Position numbers and translations under genes: made by a program | Shown here: positions 55,316-64,000 of the stretch, piece after piece | How the letters are laid out: each line of letters opens with the position of its first letter | Numbering within the stretch: the stretch's first letter is position 1 | Assembly: GCA_943736015.1 (NCBI GenBank) | Contig: OX031072.1 | Location: 18,503,501-18,567,500 of the forward strand | Reading direction: 5' to 3' | Source of the DNA: Tridacna crocea | Taxonomy: Eukaryota > Mollusca > Bivalvia > Cardiida > Cardiidae | Length of the DNA: 64,000 nucleotides | The notes under the pieces: generated by a model | The model's input: the letters and a program-made list of their open reading frames with translations, nothing else | Told to the model about the DNA's origin: nothing | Database searches by the model: none

Positions 55316-57411
55316 CGAGGGCTGTTCGGCAATTATTGAGACACATGTTGTATTTTAAAAAATGAATCAATACTCTATGTTTATTGTTGGTACAATCACT
55401 GAACAACTCTTTATAAGGCAAATAGAGACATATTTTATTCAATTCACATAATGTGCGCTTTGTTACTTCTGTTTTCATCCATTTATATAGCTCAATCTGG
55501 AGCACGTAGCTAAAATGATTTTTCCAATTTAAACAACGTGTGTAACAATGCCTCGGTAAATGAGAAATAAGCAGGAGAACATCATTAAAATTTATGCTCA
55601 CAGTTTGAAAGAAAATATTTAATTAGATACAATAAAAAGCAAATTTTCAATGTTTTCCAACATTAAATACGCCTAAATGGGTTGTGTTTACCCTTTACTA
55701 TGAATAAGCTAGTCCGTCTGAACTAGAATGTAGAATATTCATCAGTCGTTCGCGACCGGCCTTGGCATTTTATCAAATGAATGGAAAATTGAGAAAGTGG
55801 CCATACTACCCAGGTTGGCGAGGTAGGTTTGAAAAACTCCTCGGATCGAACTTTTTGATGCAAGTTGTAGTGACTTTTTTCAGCTACAAGGTTGATTCAT
55901 ATTTTATATCTGATCAATACACAAAAATTTTGATTCTTTGACCGAAAATGTGAATTTTGTGAGCTTATTTACGCTTAGGTGAACGGAGAAAGGAGAAGAC
56001 AGTATATATAGAGGGATGGTATGATACCAGACATGTCAGGCACCTGTGGTTGAGACTAAGAAAATGCTGGAACAGACGCGAAGTGGAAAAACAGTGTCTC
56101 GGGCATTACTGCTGGCATGAGAGATTTTCAGATGATCTGGATAGCTCATGTAATTCGAAAGGAGCTGGACTACCTAAAATCATCACACAATCCTTGACGT
56201 CAGACGTGAGTAACGCTCTACATCAGGACGCGCGACTCACTGTACAAGATATTGCGCGGCAGAACAACATTGGTGTAGCAACATCCCACAAGATACAAAC
56301 TGAGACATTGAATATGGAACGTGTATGTGCGCGATGGGTAACTCTCTTACTTACGGATGACGATGAGATAAATAGATTTGCTGCATCTCGGCAGCTCTGA
56401 AGGACGCAGAGATCTGGCGGAGATCAATTCCTGGACAGGATTATTACAACAGATGAGACTTGCTAATATTTTATAATCCTGAAACAAAACAACAGTCAAA
56501 TGTGTGGTCAGAAAAGGGATCTGCTCCTCCGAAAAAGGCCAGAGGTTGTAAATCTGCGGGCAAACATATGTGTATTGTGTTCATGGACAGGAAAGGAATC
56601 CTCACTCATTAACTTCGTACTTATAGGAGAGACTTTAAATTCATCATATTACAGTAAGGTACGTTAATGGTTATTTTCAATCAATAAAGTTATTAAGCAT
56701 TGCATAATATTGAATTAACATCTTCATTAAAATATGTACAACAATAGCGTGACAAATAAGTGACATGTTTATTTGTGGTTTTCAAGTTGTCAGACGAGAC
56801 TTGATACAAGCCATTCGAAAGAAGCTTCCCGACCTCTAACAACAGATCGAGAATGTGATATTGCATCAAGATAATGCACCTGCGCATACGGCAGTAGCGA
56901 CAACTGCAATAAGGGTTCTTAGGTTTTTAACAGATCGCACACCCACCCTACAGACCCGACCTTGCTCCAATGGATTTTGCTGTATTTCCCCACCTCAGTG
57001 CCGAGTTGAGAGGCAACAGATTGAGTGACTTTAATGAATGAAGATGTGTAACACTAAATGTCATGAGAAAGCTGGAGAGTGAATGGTGTAGAAACGTGTA
57101 TGATAAAAGGGTTAAGCGCCACATGAAATGTGTTCAGCGCGATGGAATTTACTTTGAAAAAGAGTAATTTTTTAAGAACGCTTTAGACATTCTCAACGTT
57201 TGCATGACATCGCACAGACGTCGGCGGCGTGCTACGGTTAACCTTACCTCATATACTTCAGGGAAAATCTGTGGGCCTCCAGGTTGTCCTAATATATCAT
57301 AAGTTTGCAATTTTGTATCACTAATATTGAACTTGAGATGAAAAATGAAGCTTGTACTGTTAGTACATTAATTTTATCGCAAGTGTCTCAATAAATTCCG
57401 AGAAACCCTAG
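55316..57411 (+). mobile_element. mariner transposon, degraded, TA target duplication
   Basis: 2096 bp. Left CGAGGGCTGTTCGGCAATTA and right complement of CTAGGGTTTCTCGGAATTTA continue as ATTGAGACAC on both sides; TA at 55314-55315 and 57412-57413. It interrupts a second-family TTAA MITE hairpin: joining the flanks restores GGATCTACACTTTCCG. Longer than the usual 1.3-kb mariner because of about 700 bases before the transposase. Confidence 0.85.
56041..57167 (+). pseudogene. mariner transposase pseudogene (D,D34D type)
   Basis: Pieces in three frames: RLTVQDIARQNNIGVATSHK with RVCARWVTLLLTDD (second helix-turn-helix, about 56229-56355), IITTDET (first catalytic Asp, about 56440), YNPETKQQSNVWSEKGSAPP, QDNAPAHT (second Asp, about 56868), DLAPMDF (third Asp, about 56958), and RDGIYFEKE at the C-terminus (about 57140-57167). 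The spacing and the DLAPMDF word are typical of mariner D,D34D enzymes. Stops, frameshifts and a gap-like insertion near 56610-56780 make it inactive. Confidence 0.85.
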
Positions 57412-57521
57412 TACACTTTCCGTCACGGTGAGCATTTTCCTCAAATACAAATTTTAAATAATTACACTTTTTTCTACATTTTGTTAGAGGAGGTTTACAT
57501 TTAACTCGATTATCACTTTAA

Positions 57522-57726
57522 CCTTTATCCTGCTAAATAACTAAAAATGAAATTTTCAATTCGATAGTAAAACCCCAAAAATTGTTATTTCAAAGGTATG
57601 TTTCGGAGAAAAGAATCTCCAGGTCGGACAGTGTAGATCCAAGATCAGACTGCACGTTCTGTGCAGTCTGATCTTGATCTACGCTGTCCTCAAAACGTCT
57701 GTGAGACGCGATAAGCAGCCAAAGGG
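57522..57726. mobile_element. second TTAA MITE family, complete
   Basis: 205 bp between TTAA copies (57518-57521, 57727-57730). Ends CCTTTATCC and AAAGGG, with TAAGCAGCC inside the right end. Hairpin 57625-57689 has arms GGACAGTGTAGATCCAAGAT and complement around GTTCT. Confidence 0.85.
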
Positions 57727-57730
57727 TTAA

Positions 57731-58369
57731 CTTCCTAACCAAATAACCAAAAGACTTAGCAAAGTGGGAGAAAAAAAATAATACATAAACACGAAAGCAT
57801 TGTGCGAAAATAAAAAAAAAAAGAGCATTTTCTCCTATTCCCTCAGCACGTGCTCTCAGTTTAAACAAGTTCAGATTCAACTCTTTCAGTGCAAAATACG
57901 AAAACTTCACCTATTCGACAGCTGAATATAGAGAAACTCACATTGATTTTGATCTTACCTGCCTGACTTAACATGCAGACAGAATAGGTCCAAGGTCGGA
58001 ATGTACGTTTTGTGCAATGTGATATTGATCTATGCTATCTGTAAAAATTACAGCTTCAGCCTATGGCACTGAAAGAATGAATTGTCTGGTAATAAACAAA
58101 TGGTTAACAATTACAACAAAAAAGCTATTATTCAAGATTATATCTGATTATTTTGTAAAGTTCTTGGGCCCACTTTAAATATCGACTTTTAAGTACGTGT
58201 ATTATTATCATTATTGACAATCTCAAAATTCTTTTTGTTCAGCTTTTTGTGCTGTGCAAGCTAATTTACATAATTTACTAAATACTTCTTTGTTATCTAT
58301 AAACACTTCTAATACGTATTATGAAGTTTATAAAAAGAATACATGAGCCACGCTCTGTGGAAAGGAGAT
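57731..58369. other. no recognised gene
   Basis: TAGGTCCAAGGTCGGAATG to GATATTGATCTATGCTATC (57985-58040) is another scrap of the second TTAA MITE family. A-run at 57808-57820. No coding. Confidence 0.4.
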
Positions 58370-58373
58370 TTAA

Positions 58374-58595
58374 CCCTTTTATTAAACGACAAAATTTTAG
58401 ACTGGTCCAAATTGAAAGCACTTGCAGACGACAAAATAAACATAACTCACGAAGTGAAATTTGTTTCAGGTAGGGTAGAAAACATTGTGGGAAAAGGAGA
58501 AAATGCTGGTTACCAGCATTTTCTCCTTTTCCCACAGTGTTTTCAAAAGGCTTTTATCTCACTGTCGTAAAAACCAGGGATTGTTTGGTAAAGGG
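58374..58595. mobile_element. TTAA hairpin MITE, complete
   Basis: 222 bp between exact TTAA copies (58370-58373, 58596-58599), with CCCTTTTATTAAACGAC and GTTTGGTAAAGGG ends. Hairpin arms differ at one base. Confidence 0.9.
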
Positions 58596-58599
58596 TTAA

Positions 58600-59200
58600 A
58601 TTGCATCTACGAAAAAGTATCGCAGTCCGTGCAGGCTAATATGAATTGAAATCTCAGGTTTTTGTGAATTTTCCTCATGTCGAATGACAGTTCTACTTCA
58701 TGATTCAGTCGGTAGTTAGACGAAATGGAGTTTATCAAACCATAACTATGTGTTGGTTTGCCTGGTATAATACATATTTAAGAAATATTGACCCATGTCA
58801 ACCTGCGCAAACCGTAAAGGCACAGTTAGCCTTGGTTAGTAGTTGAGGGCTTAGTTTCATCGCCTGTGTGGAGTTTTGCATGCTTTCTGAACATAAATTT
58901 CCCTAATTAGTATACGGTAACATAACTGTACAGTCTTGGTAAGTTACGGTCCTGTTTGAATGAAAAATAAAAGACTGAAAAACGTTTTTCCGTACGATTC
59001 ACATAACATTATACAGAAGAATGCTCATCTAAGTAAGGAGAGACTATTCAGCATAGATATTCTTAAACAGTATGATTATGCAAAATATGTTTAAAAAACA
59101 GAAAGTGGACCTAAAGAAACAGTTAAACATTGACAACAGTATACCGGCGCCAGCATTTTTTTCCTGAAGAAAGCATTATAAAAGTGCGTTGAAGTTTACA
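58600..59200. other. no recognised gene
   Basis: AT-rich with no repeats or frames worth calling. Confidence 0.4.
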
Positions 59201-60687
59201 AAAGGGCTTTTGGCCATAAAACGCTCACCTGAGTAAATCAAATTATGTTTGATAGAAATGAAGAGATTCTGGTAGTTTTAATAATGTAGAACGCATGCAA
59301 TTAAGTGACCTACTTTTTGACAATCCAAACCTACTTTTGAATTTGTAATATTCCCCAATCAAGACAAACATTTGATAATGTTTTATGACTATCAGACTGA
59401 ATATTTGTCCTTTCGACTGCACACAAACTTTTTTCTTCTGAATTTGGCCGATTGACCTACCTTTTCATCTGTTGTGACCCAATTTCAATCAAACCTGAGA
59501 TTTCAAAAAGACAACCTTCCTGACCTAATTTCAAAAGTATCAGGCCGAAAATGTGGCCTCTACAGTGTACGTAAGCTTTTCTCTAAGATTTAAGCCTATG
59601 ACCGTCATTTTGACCCGCCGTGACCCAATTTTGAACTTGCCAGAGATATAACAAAGACAAATATACTGATCAAGATTAAAGACTATCGGGCAGAAAATGT
59701 GGCCTCTAGTGTGCACACAAACTTTTTCTGAGAGTTTGCCCAGTGGCCTACTCTTTAACTCCTCGTGACCTATGTTTCAAGAGTATAAGGCTGAAGATGT
59801 GGCTTTCAAATATTTAGCCCGTGACCTACTTTTTAAACCCGACGTGACCCAATTTCACATCTGTCCGAGATATTATCAGGACAAAAATTCTGAACAAGTT
59901 TCGAAAATATTTGATCTTGAGTGCACGCAAGCTTTTCCTAAGATTTAGCCTTGTTTCATACTTTTTGACCCGGCGTAACCAAATTTTGGACCAAGTTTCA
60001 TGAGTAACTGATTAAAGATGTGGTCATTAGAGTGTACACAGCGTTGTACAAAGATTTAGCCCTGTGACCTATTTTTTGGCCCAAAATGACTCATTTCAGA
60101 CATGTATATTATCAAAACAAACATTCTGACCAAGTTTCAAAAGTTTCGGTTTGAAAATGTGGCTCCTAAAGTATACACAACCTTTTTCTGAGATTTAGCC
60201 CTGTAGCCTACTTTTTGACCCGGCATAACTCATTTCTAAACTACACTGAGATATCATCAAGCCAAACATTCTGACCAAGTTTCAAGAGAATCGGAACGAA
60301 AATGTGTCCTCTTACGTGCACACAAGCTTTTCTAAGATTAAATCCTATGACCTAATTTTTTTACCCGGCATGACGCAATTTAAACTTGTCCAAGATATCA
60401 TAAAGACAAATATTCTAACAAATTTAAAAGACTATCGGTCTGTAAATATGGCCTCTAGAGTGCACACAAGCCTTTTCTCAGATATAGCCCCATGACTTAC
60501 TTTTTAACCCCACATGACCCATTTTCGAACTTGTCCGATTCATCAAGATAAACATTCTTACTACGTTTCATGAGTAACTGACTGAAAATGCGGTCTTTTG
60601 TGCGCACACGAAGTAAATGTTGAGATATGAACGACGCACGATGGACACAGCACGATCAAATTGTCAAATTGTGCTCAAGTGAATTTT
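59201..60687 (+). mobile_element. tandem-array composite element E
   Basis: Left end GGCCATAAAACGCTCACCTG; right end AACGACGCACGATGGACAC then GTGCTCAAGTGAATT. Inside are about ten units of roughly 130-150 bases with CCTACTTTTTGACCCGGCGT, GACCAAGTTTCA and GTGCACACAAGCTTTT. The array is unrelated in sequence to A-D. Confidence 0.75.
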
Positions 60688-62092
60688 GAATACACATCGC
60701 TTACAAATGGATGAATTCAAAACTAGGGCACTATCTGAATATTTATAGCAACATTCAGAAATCAACGAAAGGCCTTACACAGCTACTCATGGTACAGAAC
60801 GTTAATAATCTCGCAGTTACATAGGTTTGAAATTGTCGAGTTTTTATTTGAAGTACACTGATAAAATTGTCTGACCTGTCGAAATGAGCCAACGCATCCA
60901 AAAATAGACCTACAGAGACCATACATAGCTTTACAGAGTTTTCAACAGTCGTTGCAAGGTCGTTCTGGAAGCAATTAAGTCGTATCATTGAAGAAGTACC
61001 ACGGTTTCAAAGAAGCTCGCTGACTTGAGACTCCTAAATTCACAGCAACAAATCGCCAAGTCAACACCCAGAAACTTCCAACACCTGGCCAAATCAACCG
61101 AAGCCCCTTTAGAACTATATCAGCGGTGTCATCTTTTTTTTTGTGATGAGTGGCGCTCTTGGAAATGTATATATATGTATGCTACCTACAAACTTAATTA
61201 CATGACATCGGGTATTTCCATGATATCTCAGAATGTTAGAAAATGTGCCCAGAACCACTGTTCCACTGTAACCTAAGTAACACTTTGTAACTCTTACCCT
61301 GGTCAATAACCGAAATGAACCTTTCAATCAAACAAAAAAAGAAAAATTATTATCGGTATCTTTATCTCTTTCTGAAAATATTTAAATTCTTTGAATACTG
61401 TACTCTTACGGACACCAAACTGAAATTCAGCTTTTAGACATTGACGTAAATATGTAAGCCTTGTATAACGGGCTTACCTAGTCGTGACTCTCGGTCCACC
61501 CGATCGGGGCTTTTCAGAAATGTCTCCAGTTTGTCTAAACTGGAAGATGAAGCATGAAATTCTATTCCCTTAAAAATTTAAGTATCGTGCAAAGTCAGCA
61601 GCCAGAAGCTAACAATACCAGCGCCTATAATCTCTGCTAATTGCTAAGTCTTTGCACCTTTATTTCCGACAAATTTCTGAAAATTTGGCGGTTTCTTGTT
61701 ACAACGAAGATTGTAGAGACTGATTATATGAAATTTCAAAAAAACAAAGAAAACACAGAATTGGCACGTGCAAAACGTAGCAAAATAAATATCGTCAACT
61801 TTTAGGGCAACAAAAATATGAAAAAATTAATTGGTGCAAATGAATGGTAAAAGGGAAATTACACTACACTAAAAGTTTTACACACGTTATTCGAATGGTC
61901 CCAAAGTAACATCTGAAAGAGAAATGCAGTTTCTTTCGAGACCGAGTATAAATTTACCAAGGCATGACTAAACAATTCATGTTGACTACGCATCCAATAC
62001 GTGAATTGCAAATACTGCATGGAATTTTTACCTACAGGGCGAAGTCATAATTGTGGCCTTCAGAGTATGCAAACATTTCGTTTTAACCCTAA
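60688..62092. other. no recognised gene
   Basis: Short frames at 60755-61327 have no signature. CCAGTTTGTCTAAACTGG (61528-61545) is a small perfect hairpin and CCCGATCGGG near 61499 a palindrome. No further structure. Confidence 0.4.
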
Positions 62093-62096
62093 ACCT

Positions 62097-62283
62097 TCTA
62101 AATAACCAACTTTCAAGTTGATAGTAAAAAATCCAAAAACGGGATATTTAAAAGTTACTTTGGGGAAAAAAATCGACATATCGGACAGTGCAGATCTAAG
62201 ATCAGGCAGCACGTTTTGTAAGATCTGATCTGTATCTACACTGTTTGCAAAAGATCCTTTAGTCAGGCTTAGCAGCCAAAGGT
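62097..62283. mobile_element. second TTAA MITE family, copy
   Basis: 187 bp between TTAA (62093-62096) and TTAA (62284-62287). Starts CCCTAAACCTTCTAAATAAC; hairpin CGGACAGTGCAGATCTAAG and GTATCTACACTGTTTGC. Confidence 0.8.
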
Positions 62284-62287
62284 TTAA

Positions 62288-62997
62288 ACAACTACCAAAA
62301 AATTATAATTACATTTATAAATATATGAAGTAGAAAGGGTGCTTTAATGTGCTTTAATGGCATTTTCGATTCTGGGTAAGTCGAATGTTATTTTTTTCTT
62401 CTTGCTAAGCGATTGCAAAGGGCAAAGCTCAAGGTCAAAGCCGTGATCATGCGAGGTCATATACAGTGCACATATAAACGTGATGGTTTAGTTTTTTCAC
62501 AGCAACAATAATATTGGAGTTCCCATCCGTAAGAAATCACCTTGCCGAGTTTCAGAAGGATGTTTTGCTTTTTTTTTATTTCACGCCACGGTCAATTTTC
62601 TCGGTACATGTAGAGAAACTCGATTCAGACAATGTTCCATTCTTATCTGTATACATTTTTTTCCCTTTACGGTGATAAAAACTTGGGTGGCGATCAAAAC
62701 GCCTTTCTTCATAATTAACTTTTCAACGGTTATTGCTCTAGAAAGTATTAGATATCGCATTCAGGCGGATGGCTGTGGAAGGAGTTGTGTGCCTTTACGT
62801 TCTAGTTTTTAAAAAATTCCATGATCATCTTCCAAGTGTTCTTTTCAGATGACAGATGACTTCCGCCCATTTAAATGACGAAAAAAGTTTAAATGATGGA
62901 CAATGCTATAAATACTAGTGAAATTAAAAAACAATCTCAAGAGCAAAATACTATATCATCATTTTTTTTAAGTAATGCGGTAAGTGCAAACTGAAAT
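62288..62997. other. 3' flank of the second TRPV-like gene
   Basis: Complement of AATAAA at 62575-62580, about 420 bases past the stop, is a candidate poly(A) signal on the minus strand. Nothing else recognised. Confidence 0.4.
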
Positions 62998-64000
62998 TCA
63001 TTTTTCGGAGTTCGTAACGACTTCTATAGTGGAATTCTGGTATAAGTTTTCATCAATCGTTTGTGGCGGGGTAGTGGAGATCGGACTGATCTTTCGTTTT
63101 GAACGTGCCTTCTTTGTACCTTGGCGTTTTGCAGAGAGACGAAATAGCTCAGATGCATATCTAAAAATTCTACTATTCTCTTCTTCTGCTTCATTCTCTG
63201 GTCGCGCTAGCAAGATCCTTCGCTTGAGGAAAGCTTTTGAATTTCCAGTATTTCTGATCTTGATTATTTTCCCAGCCGTTACGCAAAACCGGTTTAAAAG
63301 AAACATTTCCAGATGGATTATAGTAAGCATCCTCTGTAGTTGAACATGGGCTTTCTTGGATACCTCACTGGTCAGTTTCGTACAAGTATTGGAAAATACA
63401 GCAATCAGTGCGTTTAACAAAAAGAGAGTTGTCACGAGAACAAACATAACAAATATACTAACGGAAACAACGGGATGAAGGGCACTAAAGAGCACTCCGA
63501 TTTCTCCAATACCTAGCATAATTGTAAACATTTTGACAAAGGTTTTACCAATATTTTCAAAATCATCTTCCTCCTCATGTGGTTTTGCTTTTTGCATTGC
63601 GACAAACATGGCCAATGTAAAGCCGATCAATAACGTACTTAAAACAACACCAAATTCAAGAAGGTGGATTGCTGCATGTTGTATTAGAGCTGTGAAAAAT
63701 CCAAACATTTCAAAAACTTGAAGAAAATATAGCAGTAAGAACCAACCCAGAATGATGGTGTAAGGCACAAGGAAGTTCTGATAGCTGGATGTATCGAAAA
63801 GAAAAGCATAATCTACTATTATGCACAGCCCAAATAGGATGAATAAAATAAAGTACCAGCTCCAAGGTTTTTGCAATTTGTGCTTCAAGAGTTTGTAGAG
63901 GTAAACTACGAAACTGATACCATGTACCCCAAAACATACAGAACCGTACACCAAGACGATAGTGCTTGAGCCGATGACTTGATCTACATTGTTGTATACA
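62998..64000 (-). CDS. TRPV-like cation channel paralogue, 3' part (runs off the window)
   Basis: 333 codons plus stop are visible, open to the right edge; the last base in the window belongs to a split-off codon. They correspond to gene 1 from the end of the S1-S2 loop onward: S2 (VLVYGSVCFGVHGISFVVYL), S3 (WSWYFILFILFGLCIIVDYA), S4, S5, the same GIGE filter (TIMLGIGEIGVLF), S6 with LLNALIAVFSNT, and HVQLQRMLTIIHLE. The C-terminal tail diverges but stays basic (RSKRK) and ends VTNSEK, parallel to ITENSEQ. Same strand as gene 1, so a tandem duplicate. The ankyrin exon should lie beyond 64000. No frame break is seen, so it is probably functional. Confidence 0.9.
   Translation of the reverse strand, partial: VYNNVDQVIGSSTIVLVYGSVCFGVHGISFVVYLYKLLKHKLQKPWSWYFILFILFGLCIIVDYAFLFDTSSYQNFLVPYTIILGWFLLLYFLQVFEMFGFFTALIQHAAIHLLEFGVVLSTLLIGFTLAMFVAMQKAKPHEEEDDFENIGKTFVKMFTIMLGIGEIGVLFSALHPVVSVSIFVMFVLVTTLFLLNALIAVFSNTCTKLTSEVSKKAHVQLQRMLTIIHLEMFLLNRFCVTAGKIIKIRNTGNSKAFLKRRILLARPENEAEEENSRIFRYASELFRLSAKRQGTKKARSKRKISPISTTPPQTIDENLYQNSTIEVVTNSEK

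Noticed and set aside
55287..55601. 104-residue minus-strand protein
   Set aside because: Crosses the mariner left end into MITE sequence; no family recognised.

Overview
The window is eukaryotic and looks like a lophotrochozoan animal, most likely a bivalve mollusc. It is AT-rich, genes are split by GT-AG introns, and most of the DNA is transposon and satellite debris. Tandem-array elements with termini such as GAGGGCCAAGATGGCCCT and GACGACGCACGACGGA are, from memory, abundant in bivalve genomes; I could not search to confirm species or clade.

Coding content is sparse. (1) 1942-4134 (+) is one large exon of a membrane protein of unknown function, with about 665 polar, probably disordered residues before the first transmembrane helix; it ends at a clean GTAAGT donor and the rest of the gene was not found. 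(2) 33386-30675 (-) is a complete-looking two-exon TRPV-like cation channel (770 residues: ankyrin region, S1-S6, GIGE pore filter, TRP-box-like segment). (3) 63999-62998 (-) is the 3' part of a close paralogue that runs off the right edge. The two channels are a same-strand tandem pair about 30 kb apart.

Everything else is mobile or repetitive. Main families: a TTAA-flanked ~220-bp hairpin MITE (about 15 copies, piggyBac-like); a second TTAA-flanked MITE of about 205 bp; a 340-bp element with ATTATACTGCAAAG ends that is repeatedly joined to a 144-bp hairpin element; a palindromic MITE at 508-778; tRNA-derived SINEs set in a minisatellite (7.6-9.5 kb); tandem-array composites at 16.1-19.9, 21.3-22.3, 49.3-49.8 and 59.2-60.7 kb; a 1.2-kb element built from ACGTAGTT-type words with TTAA flanks; a 259-bp Mutator-like element with a 9-bp target duplication; two degraded mariner-type transposons (46.1-47.3 and 55.3-57.4 kb); a Tc1 transposase fragment; and a LINE 3' fragment.

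Many insertions are nested, so relative ages can be read: mariner inside a MITE hairpin, MITE inside mariner, MITE inside the ACGT-word element, and tandem-array elements inside a MITE. The most interesting non-coding item is a candidate hammerhead self-cleaving ribozyme at 45022-45075. A CpG-containing segment at 40.43-40.80 kb with ETS, E-box and CGCGAGA motifs may be a TATA-less promoter with a first exon.
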